A stretch of DNA of 64,000 nucleotides from Ichthyophis bannanicus (taxonomy: Eukaryota > Chordata > Amphibia > Gymnophiona > Ichthyophiidae). Below the pieces are notes generated by a model. It was given only the letters and a program-made list of their open reading frames with translations. It was not told where the DNA came from and searched no databases. The translations under genes and the position numbers were made by a program. Positions 10,894 through 22,537 of the stretch are shown here, piece by piece. The stretch's first letter is position 1, and each line of letters opens with the position of its first letter. Where the stretch lies: NCBI GenBank assembly GCA_033557465.1, contig CM066044.1, positions 196,160,184 through 196,224,183 of the forward strand. Direction: 5' to 3'.

Positions 10894-11106
10894 GGCGCTC
10901 CCTATAGGGAGAAGTGGTAGGCGCACCGTATAGGGTGACTTGTAAGGCGCGCCCTATAGGGCGCCACGTAAGGCACACTCTATAGGGCGCTACGTAAGGC
11001 ACGCCCTATAGGGCGCTGCGTAAGGCACGCCCTATAGGGCGCCACGTAAGACGCCCTATAGGGCACCGCGTAAGGCACCGTATAAGGCGCCCTATAGGGC
11101 GCCTTT
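10894..11106. repeat. 26-bp tandem repeat with palindromic CCCTATAGGG core
   Basis: About eight to nine units of 26 bp (form GGCACGCCCTATAGGGCGCT plus GCGTAA). Each unit contains the perfect palindrome CCCTATAGGG, often extended to GCGCCCTATAGGGCGC. The first two units are diverged and one late unit is shortened. The array starts directly after the SINE-like module ends, suggesting it forms that module's tail or grew from it. Confidence 0.85.
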
Positions 11107-11199
11107 TGAGCTACCCTAAGGTGATAGTACCCTGAGGGTGGTTCTGCTGGCAGCACTAATATACAGTAAAAATAGACAATGCCTACAACAGCCCTATCA

Positions 11200-11275
11200 A
11201 TGAACCCCACTGTGGGTTTTGAACCTATGACCTCTGGCTCCATGGGCAGTGAGGTAACCAGTGGGCTAGAGCTGC
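11200..11275 (-). repeat. tRNA-like module, minus strand
   Basis: On the minus strand an A-box-like TAGCCCACTGG (11258-11268) is followed by a B-box-like GGTTCAAAACC (11215-11225) at tRNA-like spacing. It resembles the module at 10637-10690 in inverse orientation and lies just beyond the palindromic array. Confidence 0.5.
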
Positions 11276-12859
11276 TAATAAACACATGGCTGGCTACAGG
11301 AGGACTGCACGGCACCACACCCACATTCTGCTGTGATTACCAGGGAGATTACATACCACCACCCAACGCACCCTCTAGGGCTCAGGGTGGTGGACAGGAT
11401 CCCCCACCCACAGATCCACTTTCAACCCCCTGCAATGGTGGCAGTAGAGTGGACCATCACCCCAGTCCTACCCGGGCTCAAACACCCTACAGGGCAGGCA
11501 ATGCAGAGCACTACATATCCATAAGGCAAGAGCAGACAGACGGCAGGTCTGGAAATGCACAGCTGCCCCCCACCATTATCTGACATTCTCCAGCAGCAAG
11601 CCTCCAGATGCTGCACCCTGCACGGTGTTCCAGCAAGACACATACTAGCTGCAGACAGTCCGCCAGCTAGTCCATAGTGCATGGTCCTGGAGGAGATGCA
11701 TGTACCCAGAACGGGGATATCAGCATACACACCAAGCAGATAAGTCAGTGATTGGGCCCCAAAAGGAAACCCATAAATATCACATAAGAGAAATACTATA
11801 TAGCACTATGGGGGAACCTAGCCATGCCATGGTCACTGCTCAGTCAGGGTGAGAGTGACCACCCAGCAGGACATGCTGTGGCCACGCTGTCTGTGCAGGT
11901 GGTGGCCGGGCACTACAATGTCCGAGCCATTGCCCCATGCCCTGTGCAGATGCGGCCAGGCCAGGCCACCCTATCCAGGCTATTCCCACAGTACCTTGCT
12001 CTTCATTATGCAAATTTGCAGGCCAATACTGGCAACAGTGCTAGCAGTGTGGGCTGTGGAGGGTGTTGGCAGTCACCACACACAGGATAGACAGACACAC
12101 ACTCCCCACACCTATGCCAGCATTGTGCAACTATAGAGGTGTTGGGCAGCCCAGGCCACCACACCAGTCCTGGGCACAGTGCAGGCATGGCTATGGTACG
12201 CAATACTGTAGGAGTCACTCCCCAGATTGGTAAACACTGTCAGACACAAGACCTGTAGCACACACCACAGACATCAGAAGGGTTGCTATGATGAAGCTCA
12301 CTCCGACCATTGTACTTAACCTAGGAATTGCTAGCTGCCAGTACTCATAGCAACCTTTTGATAGCTGTGTACCATATTCCCAGGTTTAGGGTGGCATTAC
12401 TAAGGTATGCAAGTGCTAGTATTGGGGCAGAGCCCATAGTCCTGTCTCTCCAGGAGGCTTGGGATAATGGGGCCTGTGGGTGCGGGTGTGTCTGCCCCTG
12501 TTGGCTGCTGCTTTACGGCAGAGGTTCCCAACACCAGTCCTGCGGTGCCAAACACTGTTCGGGTTTTCATGCTGTCCCTCATGAATATGCATGAGATACA
12601 TCTGCATACCATGGGGGTGGCGCATAGAAATGCAGCACAGGCATCTTTATCAGAGGCAGCATGGAACCAGAATGGTGTTTGGCCCTCCAGGACTGCATTT
12701 GGGAGGCTCTGCTCTAGGTAATGTGCATGTTTATGGTGTCTGTGCTCTGTAGGGTAAAATGTTGGTGTTTTGGGCATGTTAACATCTGCAAGAACGGTTC
12801 TGCCTGTATTAGCACTTTATAGTAGCGGGTAAAATATGAGGACTGGGTTGGCGGAAACC

Positions 12860-12930
12860 ACAGCTGGGACTTGAACCTGTGACCCTCTGCTTCTGAATAC
12901 AGTGGTTCTGTGCACTGCACCACCATGTTC
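12860..12930 (-). repeat. tRNA-like module, minus strand
   Basis: On the minus strand an A-box-like TGGTGCAGTGCAC (12910-12922) is followed by a B box GGTTCAAGTCC (12867-12877). This looks like the head of another tRNA-derived SINE inside the Harbinger-like element. The body toward 12780 was not matched to other repeats in the window. Confidence 0.5.
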
Positions 12931-13571
12931 TCACAGAGATGGTGCATTCCCTGGTGATACCATGACTGTTGGTCAGACAGGGCCTGCCTGTTGCAGTGCA
13001 TGCCACCCACCTACACAGTGTTAGGCCACGGTCTGCTCCGGGCAGCTGCCACTGCCCCCTCCACCACCAGTATCCCTCAGCCACCATGCTGACATGCCCT
13101 TCTGCTGGTGGAGCTGGTGGTGCGCGGTCTCAGGCCGTCCAGTGTGCAGGTAGGCGGCTGCCTATGGTGCATGTTTTGGGGTAGGGGTGCCTGCAGAGAC
13201 ATCCACGCTCCCCCCCAGCCCCGCCTGCCAGTGTTCCGTGCCCTTGGGGGTTGCTGTTGGGTACTCTCCCCTGTGACGCTTTGGGAAACACACTTGTGCC
13301 CATGTTGGGCCCTCATCAGTTGCTGTCTGGCTCTGTTTACGCATTCCTATGGGCCAACTGAGCATCACCCTAGTCCCCACTGTGGCCTGCAGCCCTCTGT
13401 ATCCCCTTTTCCAGCATCTGCCCGGTTGCCCGTTCCGACATGCCCGCCCTGATGTTGCGGGACATGTGCACGCCATAGGAACCCTGTCCGATGGTGGGGA
13501 AATCCCTGAGCAGTGCTATTTCACTGTGGGCTCATGCACCTTGTATGGGGACGGGGTATGGACCCTTCCGC

Positions 13572-13648
13572 GATTTATAAATAAATAAATATAAATAACT
13601 AAATAAATATCTGTTCAATGGGGCTTACTCGGGGGGGGGGGGGGGGGG
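13572..13648. repeat. A/T-rich (AAAT)n stretch and 18-bp poly-G run
   Basis: The AAATAAAT-type stretch at 13572-13605 resembles a retroposon tail. An uninterrupted run of 18 G lies at 13631-13648. Runs of this kind are mutation-prone and could form G-quadruplex structure. Confidence 0.7.
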
Positions 13649-14102
13649 TTGATGTTTCTCATTGATAGCACTATTGGCCAGCTTGGTTGTTGTTTTTTTC
13701 CAGTTTGTTGGGGTCATTTTCAGTGTTTCTGTGCCCTTTTGTTCTGTGCACATGTATCACACTTATCACTTTTTTTTAGTTTCCCTGCCTAGGCTGTACA
13801 TTGCTGACAGTTAAATGGTTTCTCTCCCCTTTAAAGTGCATTTAACGGCAGGTTTTCATTCGCGTTGGAATTCAGCTCTGAAATTCAGCATGTTAGTGTA
13901 ATGGGAGCCTCTCCCCGCCCACTCTCTGCCCATTGACTCCTTCTCTCCGCCTTCTGCGTTGTTTTACCGTGCCGCGGAGCATCACGCGCATTAGCACGCT
14001 ATAGCACGTTTACAATCGTTAATGCGCTATAGCGTGCTAACGATCGTTAACGTCGTACAACGCGCGTTATTCACGTTTACCGCAGTTTAGTAAACATACC
14101 CC

Positions 14103-14406
14103 TTAGTGTTTTTCCAGCCACTTCTGCTACTACTCCAGGTCTCACCTCTCTAACTCATCACCGCTGATACCCGCCCATATGGCCCAGAACCATAAGACAT
14201 CAGCACTAGGACTGTTTAAATCAAAGGCTACTACAGTGTTTCGTCCCATGGTGGTGTGTGCTGGAGGGGGCTCAAGAAGCAGGTTGCACTCCTTGGGGGC
14301 GATCTTTACTTTTCTTCAGTAATTATGCATTCAGTTCAGATTATGTGCATTGTGACTTGGTTAAGAGGGAGACTAACCCTTCCTTTTTCCCTGTCTATTC
14401 CCCTTG
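14103..14406. other. Unassigned spacer
   Basis: The sequence lies between the Harbinger-like element and the CR1 fragment. I see no open frame of note, no repeat shared with the rest of the window and no RNA gene. Confidence 0.5.
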
Positions 14407-15140
14407 GCCCAGTGTGCAGCGGCAGCCAAGAGAGCAAATAGAATGCTAGGTATCATAAGGAAAGGAATGGAAAATAAAACAAAAAATATCATAATGCCTC
14501 TATCGTTCCATGGTGAGACTGCACCTTGAATATTGTGTGCAATTCTGGTCGCCGTACCTTAAAAAGGATATAGAGTTATTAGAAAAGGTTCAGAGAAGAG
14601 CCACCAAAATGGTAAAGGGGATGGAAGGATACTCCTGTGAAGAAAGGCTAAAAAGCTTAGGGCTCTTTAACCTGGAAAAGAGACGACTGAGGGGGGGATA
14701 TGATAGAAGTCTATAAATTAATGAACAGAGTGGAACGGGAAACGTAGATCGATTGTTTACCTTATCAGAATATAGCAAGACTAGGGGACATGCAATGAAG
14801 CTACAGGGTAAACTATTTAAGACTAATAAAAGAAAATATTTTTTCACTCAACGTGTAATCAAACTCGAATTTGTTACCGGAGGTTGTAGTAAAGGCTGTT
14901 AGTGTAGCTGGGTTTAAAAATTGTTTGGACAAGTTCCTGGAAGAAAGGTCCATAAACCATTATTAAGAAGGGACCCAGGAAATCAATGCTGACCCAGTAC
15001 AAGCATTGCGGAACCTGTGTCTTTTGGGGAAACTGCTAGGTACGTATGACCTAGATTGGCCACTGTTGGAAACAGGATACTGGGCTTGATGGACCTTGGT
15101 CTGACCCAGTATGGCATATCTTATATTCTTATATATTCTT
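14407..15140 (+). pseudogene. CR1 LINE ORF2 C-terminal fragment with 3' tail
   Basis: The translation shows the post-RT region of CR1: CAAAAKRANRMLGIIRKGME, then pieces matching [19 protein letters not shown], then [19 protein letters not shown] and [11 protein letters not shown], in more than one frame. The 3' end carries the standard CR1 tail with GACCCAGTATGGCATATC and a TTCTTATA repeat. The same wording occurs at 62676-62960 and 39683-39979. The fragment is 5'-truncated and frameshifted, hence not functional. Confidence 0.85.
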
Positions 15141-16278
15141 ATATATTCCCTTTTACTCTTATTTGTTCTCCCCTCCTTAGAGTATCCCGAAATGAATGGT
15201 AGCATAGACAATCTATAAAGATTCATTGCCTTATCTGAATTTTCTCCCAACTCGCTAAAATAGTCACAATCCTTATTGGTCAATTCATATCCCAGGTTTC
15301 ATTTACTTCATATTCATTGCTCACCATATTTGGACTCAGCAGCATGGGACGTGTTTTACCAATCGCTTTCAGAAATGATTGTTTCCAAATGTGTTCCTAA
15401 TTGATCACAAATATACCTCGTATATTTCAACACTCTCCAAACCTCAAGATAGATTTTTGCCTTCCTTACGGATTACCTTGATTTCTTACAATATGTATCC
15501 TTCCCCATATACACAGCGGCCATATGCTGGACCCTGCTCTTACTGAAACAGATTCAGCTTTGCATCTTATGACTTTCTCTAACCTTTCTGTACCTTGTTC
15601 AGACAATTTTCTTATTACTTTTGATTTGCTTATTGAGAGTCCAGAATCTGCCTTTCATCCAGAAGAGGGAAAAAAAGCCGCAAGACACTATTTCCACCTT
15701 GTTATAATACTCTTCCCATCAGATTTTGTTGTACCTTCCTTGCCTGGGAAAACAGAAGTCTCGAAAAACTTAAGTGCTGCATTAAATTCTATTGCACCTT
15801 TAGGCCACACAAACCGTCTCAAACGCCACCATCTAGGTTCCTCTAATTCTGCTCCTCAATCATTGGTGCATGGGGTTCCACAATGTTCAGTGTTAGCTCC
15901 CCTTCTTTTTAACATTCTCTCTCAGCCCTCTGGCAACATTATATCAAAAGGCAGGAATCAGAGCATAGTACTACGCGGATGTATTTCTTATAGCTTATGC
16001 AGTCCCTTGGTCTCCAGATTTAACCACCATAAACTGCTGTTTGACCAAAGTCATTGCCTGGCTTGAAAATGTTCTTCCATTATCTCACCACTCCTTGAAG
16101 GTTCACCTATTGAACTTAAAACCTACATTTAAATCCTTGGGAGTCTTTCTAGATACAGAGTTTAATTCTGTAGTAAAAAGCTATTTTCTTGCTTTACGAT
16201 AGAATGTATAGCATGGAACTTTCTTGGACATTACAGCTCACAAGATCCTAATTCTTAGACTAGACTTGCTTATTGTAA
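15141..16278 (+). pseudogene. L2-type LINE ORF2, 5' segment (split by DIRS copy 2)
   Basis: From about 15520 the plus strand encodes the end of an endonuclease-like domain (SDNFLITFDLLIESPESAFH). The RT block VHGVPQCSVLAPLLFNIL follows, then a degraded A-D-D region and LGVFLD. The segment stops at 16278 inside the sequence for the conserved YCN motif, which continues at 24497, so DIRS copy 2 is a later insertion. The first part (15141-15520) is probably also endonuclease, but I can read only weak similarity there. Confidence 0.75.
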
Positions 16279-16774
16279 AGCATGGTTAACTCACCTGTAA
16301 CAGGTGATCTCCGGGAACAGCAGGAATTTAGTCTTCACATATGGGTATCGTCGGTACCGATGGAGCCTGCGCGAGAACGCTCCCCAGCATCCAATTAGAA
16401 AGCTTTTGGGAGCATTCCACAGCGCCTGCGTGCTGCCTTCCCCAACTGCCTCTCTCCAGTTGAGTTTTAAAGCTGAGACAAAGAGAGAGGGAAAGGGAAA
16501 GAGATAGAGAGATACAACTCCTAGGGGAGGTGGGTGGGTTGTGAGGACTAAATTCCTGCTGTTCCCGGAGATCACCTGTTACAGGTGAGTAACCATGCTA
16601 TCTCCAGGGACAAGCAGGAATGTAGTCATCACATATGGGGACTCCCTAGCTTTAGATGCCAGGGAGAGACCCCAGAAGTTGTGCGTCCCTGAACCAGGGC
16701 TCCACTTCCCCCCATGGATCTCTGGCATCCTACCAGGGATGGTGGGTAGGAGTTGATTAGGTATGGAACAGGTG

Positions 16775-17836
16775 TTAGAGAACAGCCTGACCAAACAAGG
16801 TATCCCGGCGGGAGTCCTTGTCCAAGCAGTAATGGGCTGTGAAGGTATGAACCGAGGCCCAGGTGGCTGCTCGACAGATGTCGTCGATAGACACAGAATG
16901 CAGATGAGCCATTGAAGCTGCCATGACCCTCACATTGTGAGCTGTGACATGGCCCTCCAGAGGAAGATTCTTACTCTGATAGGCAAAGGAAATACACTGA
17001 GCAATCCAGTTAGTGTTCTCTTGGAGACTGGGTCCCAAATGAGAAGGATCAAAAGCAACAAAGAGTTGAGAGCACTTCCTATGTTGATGTGTTCTTTGTA
17101 AGTAAAAAGCTAGAACTCTTTTACAGTCCAAAGTATGAAGGTTCCTTTCTGCATTTGATGCATGAGGCCTTGGAAAAAACACAGGCAGGTAGACCGCTTG
17201 GTTTAGATGAAAAGGAGAGACCACCTTTGGCATAAAGTATGGATGAGTCCTAAGCACTACCTTATCATGATGGAACCTTGTGTAAGGAGGATCAGCCACT
17301 AGTGATTGCAATTCACTGATGCGATGTGCTGATGTGATTGCAATGAGAAAGATAACCTTCCAAGAAAGGAATTTCAAGGAGGTAGTAGCTAGGGGTTCGA
17401 AAGGTGGCTTCATGAGCTGACCAAGAAACAAATTTAAGTACCATGCCACAGGAGGTGGCTTAATGGGAGGGCTTAGTTAGCAGAAGGCCTCTCATAAATC
17501 TTGCTATAAGAGGATGGGAGGAAATAGGTTGCCCATTTAGGGGCTTGAAGGAAGCTGCAATAGCACTCAAATGGACCCTCACTGAGTTAGTCTTAAGTCC
17601 CACATTGGATAAATGAAGGAGATACTCCAGTAATGATTCCAGAGGTATGGCAATGGGGTTAAGACCCTTCTGTGAACACCATATGGTAAACCTTTTCCAC
17701 TTGAAAGCATAAGAGCGTCTTGTGGATGGCTTCCTGGAAGCATAAAGGATATCCTTTATTTGCTGAGGGAGGTTAAGATCATGGAGATCTAGGCCTTCAG
17801 CAACAAAGCCCTCAGATGCAGAGACTGGGGATTGGG
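16775..17836 (-). pseudogene. DIRS tyrosine recombinase (copy 2), cut by an L2 LINE
   Basis: The frame from 17449 to 16775 gives 224 residues of the catalytic domain. It shows ITSAHRISEL (first catalytic Arg), VVSPFHLNQ, a TAHNVR motif (H-x-x-R) and FTAHYCLDKDSRRD with the Tyr nucleophile. The N-terminal part upstream (about 17450-17836) is present in other frames up to the L2 insertion point. YR proteins integrate the circular DNA form instead of a DDE integrase. The set R, H-x-x-R, Y is intact, but a frameshift near the N-terminus and the L2 insertion disrupt the gene. Confidence 0.85.
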
Positions 17837-17875
17837 ATTTATTTTATTTATTTATTTATTTTATTTAACAATTCT

Positions 17876-17912
17876 TATATACCGCACTATTTGTTATCAG
17901 TGCGGTTTACAT
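17876..17912 (-). other. L2 3'-end stem-loop
   Basis: On the plus strand CCGCACT (17882-17888) and AGTGCGG (17900-17906) can pair around a short loop, directly before the (TAAA)n tail of the LINE. Related stem-loops occur at about 32190, 36804 and 48900. In L2-like elements a 3' RNA hairpin is a plausible recognition element for the reverse transcriptase; here this is inferred from position and conservation. Confidence 0.55.
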
Positions 17913-18184
17913 TTAACAAAGAATACTCAGATCAGAGAAGACTGAGTTTACATTATAACAGGGAATAGAACTTGGAGAACATGGGTAACTATTTACATAT
18001 TGACATTTCAGGATAGATGCAGAATACATGAAACTATATACATAAAGATATGGCATAATAGATGATACTTGATCTGAAAGTACGTAAGAAGGTTCCAGGC
18101 TGGCGAGAGAAGGCTTGAGCGTTATGTTGTGTAGGGGGCTCTAGTAGGGGATGGGGGATGGTTTCTTAGAGTCGGGGAAGCAGC

Positions 18185-20522
18185 TTAAGAGAAATGGAGC
18201 AGAAAGAGGTGGTGTTTTATTGCTTTCCAGAATTGTAGAAGGTCTCGGATCGCTCTGATTTCTGGAGGGAGGTCGTTCCAACATTTTGGTGCGTAGTAGG
18301 CAAAGGTTCTTCTCCTGGTTGTTTGTGAGCACTTTATGGAGTCTTTAGGGATAGACAGAGTGTTGTCTGTTGCTGTCCTTCTGGATCTGGTTTTTGGAGT
18401 AGGTGTGATGAGTTCCTTGAGAGAATTGGGAACGATGTTGTTGATAATCTTGAATGTTATTAGAAGAATCTTATATGTTAGCCTGGAGTATATCGGTAAC
18501 CAATGGAGATCCTTAAGTATTGGTGTGATATGGTCTGATCTGGCTAGACCACAGGGGACACGGGCGGCGGCATTCATAGCTTGTTAGAGAGGATTGAGAG
18601 TGCTCTTTGGTAGGCCATACAAGATTAAGTTTGCGTAATCTAAATGTGGTAGTATGAGGGCCTGGAAGATGGTTCGGAAGCCGTCAGCAGGTAGCATAGG
18701 TTTGAGATGCCTCAGTGTTCTAATTTTGTTGTAGATGGACCTGGTGATGTTTATGTGTTCCTTGAAATCGAGATGCTGGTCCAGGGTAATGCCGAGATAG
18801 CGTATGGCATTACGGCTTGGAAGCTCCGCATCTCTTACTCTTAGGATGGAGGGAGGAGAGAAGCTTTTGTTCCTTGATATGAAGAGTACCTCTGTTTTCT
18901 TGAAATTAATGTGGAGGTTTTGGGTAGTTAGCCAGTCTGTGATTGCGTTGAAACAGTTGACAAGGTTGGTGAATTCCGGGTGTTTGACTTTGAACAGGGT
19001 AAATAGCAAAACATCATCGGCGTAGATTAGGGTGGAAATATTGAAAGATCGGATGATGTTGCATATCGGCTGCATATAGATATTGAACAGCAGAGCCGAT
19101 GGTGTCCCACAAGGTTCCTCCCTTTGTTGTTGGTGGAATGGTGCCGAAGTTTTAGAACCAACCCAGACTTGTTGCCAGCGATCAGCTAGGTAAGATTTAC
19201 ATCACTCCCAGGCTAGGCCGTGAATGCCCTTTTCCAGGAGGCGGGTAAGTAGCTGGTTGTGATTGACAGAATCGAAGGCAGCTGAGATATCCAGGAAGAT
19301 GAGGGCGAAACCATTTTCTGCGCTGTCAATTCCTCTATTCAGAGTGTTGGTGAGGGTGGTGAGCAGAGTTTCTATTCCATGCGATTCTCTAAATCCGTGC
19401 TGGCAGGGGTTGAGGGGGGCTGCTATGTCTATATGTTGTTGGATTTGTCTGTAGACGACTTTCTCGATTATTTTAGCGAGTAGAGGAATGCTCGAGATGG
19501 GTCGGTAAGATTCTGTCTTTGCTGGGTCGAGTCTGCAGTTCTTTAGGAGGGGTCTTATTGAAGTTTGAGTAAAGAGGAGAATGAGCTGGTTGCAAAAGAT
19601 AGACGGATGATGTTTAGTAGAACTGGGCTGAGTTCAACTCGAAGGGTCCTGATCCAGTGTGCTGGGCAGGGGTCGTTTGGGGCTGTTGAGGTGTTGATGC
19701 AGGCAATGAGGTCTTGGATATTCTTCTCAGCAGGAGGGGGGTAAAATGTGTGAGTGATATTTGTGAGGTGGGAGTTTGGTAGGGAGGGGACACTGTTGGT
19801 GCTGGATGATTACTTGCTGTGAGGGATTTGGATTGTAGGAAGTCGGCATATGACTGAGGGGGAATTGGGACAAGTTGGGTGGGGGAGGGTTCCTTGATTA
19901 GGGATTTCGCTAGGTTGAATAGGTCTCTAGGTTTATTGATTGAGCGTTGGAGGAGCTGGGTGTGGTATTCACTCATTCTGAGGTATATCCTCTCACGGTG
20001 AGACTTCAGGAGTTCAAGGTAGGCTAATTTGTGGGTCTGGGATCGGGAGCGTCTCCACTTCCTCACGTGCTTCCTAAGTTCGATGAGGGAGGCGCGGAGT
20101 TCTGCTGAGAACCATGGAGCATGTTGTCTTCTACTCTTACATCTGTTGTGGGTTTCTGAGTTATTGGAGGATGTTGGGTAGGCGAATTCTTTCAATGTGT
20201 TGTTCCAGTTGGTGATTGCTTCTTCAAGGTTGGCAGACTTCTGATGTAGGGTCGGAAGAACCTTTTTGGAGAACTCTATGGCAAGAGGTCTGGGGCGTGG
20301 TGTGGCTGAGGGTCTAGTGGCATCGCTAGGTGGTGCCAGAACAAGTTGCAAGGGTATTTGGAAAGTAATCAGGTTATGATCGGACCAAGGGACAGGACTG
20401 ATTGAAATGTTGGAGTCCGATTTGTGGCTAACTGCAGTGCTAGGGGCAAAGATCAGGTCTAATAGGTTTCCTTTTTGGTGCGTTGGAGCCGTCACCAATT
20501 GTTTGAATTGTAAATCTTGCAT
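18185..20522 (-). pseudogene. L2-type LINE ORF2 (endonuclease end, RT, C-terminus)
   Basis: Three long frames follow one another. 20522-19614 (302 aa) carries the endonuclease end with GNLLDLIFAPS and VPWSDHNLITF. 19075-18584 (163 aa) carries the RT catalytic YADDVLL, FNAITDWLT, LGITLDQHLDF and LPHLDYAN. 18577-18185 (130 aa) carries DHITPILKDLHWLPIYSRL and CWNDLPPEIR. About 500 bp around 19080-19610 hold the RT fingers (e.g. DFSSAFD-like and VGQAFS-like pieces) in broken frames. The three frames differ, so at least two shifts separate them. Confidence 0.85.
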
Positions 20523-20700
20523 TGCATCCAGGAAGGCCGCTGCTTGGTCGGGTTGCAGGAATGGTAGGTTGAAGTCACCGAGAAGCTAGTTGGGAATGCG
20601 TGGGTTGGCTGGGTTGCAGGCTAGGTCAATGAGGGTGGAGATGTCATCTGGAGGTGAGGAGGGGGCTCTATATATAAAGGTTTATGGTGATGAATTTATT

Positions 20701-22470
20701 TGCCATAACATTCTGTACTCCTGAGATAGGAGATCTGGAGCAGACCCCTAACTCCAGGGAGGGAGCTTGAGAGAGATGTAGAAGCAGAGGGTACCACACA
20801 TAGCGTGGACAATGTGGAGCTATGAGAATCATATGGCCTCTGTCTCTCTGAAGCTTGAAAAGGGTTTTGGGAATTAGGGGAATGGGTGGAAAGGCATACA
20901 GTAAGTCTTGACCCCAGTAAAGGAGGAAAGCATCCCTGGCCTGAGCCCCCTGAGCCGGCATTCTGGAACAGAACCGGGGAAGTTTGGCATTCCACGGACT
21001 TGCAAAGAGGTCTTTGTCCGGGGTTCCCCAAATTTGAAAAATCTTGGCCACCTGGTCTGCATGCGGAGACCACTCGTGTGGAAGCAGAACTCGACTGAGT
21101 GTGTCTGCCCAAGAGTTTTCTATGCCTGGAAGATACACAGCCAGGAGATGAATCTGATGCTTTCTGGCGAGGGCCCATAGTCGCAAAGCTTCGTTGCAAA
21201 GCGACAGAGAGCTTGTTCCCCCCTGCTTGTTCACGTAGAACATGGCTACTTGATAGTCCTCATTCATACGGACAGTCTTGTAGCTGAGCAGGGTATGGAA
21301 CACTCGAAGAGCAATGAAGATTGCTCTGAGCTCTAAGAGATTGATATGTAGATGAGTCTCCTGTGGAGACCAGGTGCCTTGGGTGGAGAGTTCTTGCAGA
21401 TGAGCTCCCCAACCCATCGGAGAAGCATCTGTTGTGAGAGTTGCCTGGGGTAAGGGTTGTTGAAAAGGGGACCCCAACAACAGGTTCTGAGTGAACTTCC
21501 ACCACTGGAGGGACAAAATAAGGAGACTTGTGTTTGCTATTTTGTCTGACAGGCATCCTGATGCCTGGGTCCATTGAGCGGATAAAGTCCACTGGGCTGC
21601 CCTCATATGGAGGCGAGTATAGGGAACCAAATGCACAGTAGATGCCATGTGGCCTAGTAGTTGTAGCATTTCTCGGGCAGTGAGATAAGGCTTTAGCACT
21701 GCTTGAGAAGCTAACTGCCCTTGCCTTTCTGGTATCCAGCAAAGCTCCTATGAATTCTAGAGACTGAGTGGGAGTTAGACTGGATTTTGGGATGCTTATT
21801 ACCAGACCCAAATACTGAAGGATACGCATTGTGCAGGATAGAGAAGTCCTGGCCTCTGACTCTGATGGGGCCCGAATGAGCCAGTCGTCTAAGTAGGGGA
21901 AGACGAATATCCCTAGAGTACAGAGAAATACTGCTACCACAGCCATGCATTTCGTGAATACCCTTGGTGCTGAGGCCAGGCCAAAAGGAAGCACCTGTAT
22001 CGGTAGTGCTTTCCTTAAAAAAGGAACCGAAGGAACCTTCTGTGAGTTGGATGGATGAGAATATGGGTGTACGCATCCTTGAGATCTAGGGAACAAAGCC
22101 AATCCCGACTCTGAAGGTATGGCAGCAGAGTTCCGAGAGAAATCTTGAATTTCTCTTTGACAAGGAATTTGTTCAATTCTCTGAGGTCCAAGATAGGTCT
22201 GTATCCCCCTGTTTTCTTTGGGATAAGGAAATAGGGGGAGTAAAACCCTGTACCCTGCTGATGGATGGGTACTTCTTCTATTGCCCCTTGGGCAAGCAGC
22301 ATAGTGACCTCCTGACCTAACAGGTTGATGAGAGAGGTCGGAGAATTGAACTGCTTTATCATTGTGGGAGGGGGTATGCTCAAAAAATGAAGCTTGAACC
22401 CCTCTTTTATGATGGAGAGTGTCCAATGCTCTGCTGTTATCTGCCCCCATCTGGGGGCAAAGTGACACAA
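20701..22470 (-). pseudogene. DIRS RT-RNase H (copy 2)
   Basis: RT starts at 22470 (MCHFAPRWGQI) and reads RPILDLRELNKF and CSLDLKDAYTHILIHPTH to about 22015. After a frameshift it continues with FGLASAPRVFTKCMAVV and the catalytic YLDDWLIRAPSES. RNase H (LTTDASPMGWGAHL, NLLELRAIF, NKQGGTSSLSL) and the thumb/tail (GTPDKDLFASPWNAKL, LIAPHCPR) run from 21699 to about 20700. The L2 insertion begins where the RT tail overlaps the YR start. Active-site residues look intact, but two or more frameshifts are present. Confidence 0.85.
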
Positions 22471-22537
22471 CCTTCCTGGAATGGTGGAAGGCTCTGGTCC
22501 AATGAGAGCTAGGAAGGCTAAGTTCTATAGCTGAAAG

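Larger units (their letters stand above)
10435..14102. mobile_element. Harbinger-like non-autonomous DNA element, 3.67 kb
   Basis: Both ends carry the same 22-bp inverted repeat (GGGGTATGTTTACTAAACTG then CG) at 10435-10456 and 14081-14102, flanked by TTA at 10432-10434 and 14103-14105. A 3-bp TTA target duplication with short terminal repeats is characteristic of the PIF/Harbinger superfamily. The subterminal DNA on both sides is rich in CGCG/GCGC words (ACGCGCGTTAT on both sides). No transposase or Myb-like frame was recognised in 3.6 kb, so the element would depend on a transposase supplied elsewhere. It contains tRNA-like modules and a tandem palindrome array, listed separately. Confidence 0.75.
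17840..20700 (-). mobile_element. L2-type LINE, 5'-truncated, inserted in DIRS copy 2
   Basis: DIRS copies 2 and 3 match on both sides of this segment (GGGATTGGGAT on the left, GCCATAA on the right), so it is an insertion. On the minus strand it runs endonuclease end, RT, C-terminal segment and a 3' tail with a short stem-loop and a (TAAA)n end at about 17840-17870. Tail orientation and polarity fit target-primed insertion. The 5' part of the endonuclease and any ORF1 are missing. Confidence 0.85.

Noticed and set aside
10894..11106. T7-promoter-like CCCTATAGGG(CG) strings
   Set aside because: Only the initiating part resembles a phage promoter; the upstream recognition bases are missing and the motif is part of a vertebrate tandem repeat.
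10894..11106. CRISPR-like array of regularly spaced palindromes
   Set aside because: Units are directly contiguous with no variable spacers, and the context is a eukaryotic transposon.
17270..17300. DPPY in the recombinase as a DNA adenine-methyltransferase motif
   Set aside because: VADPPYTRF lies between YR motifs at a position conserved as part of the recombinase, and no AdoMet-binding motif is nearby.
18870..19260. A plus-strand gene at 18804-19454
   Set aside because: These frames are shadows of the minus-strand L2 reverse transcriptase, whose YADD motif and neighbours explain the sequence.
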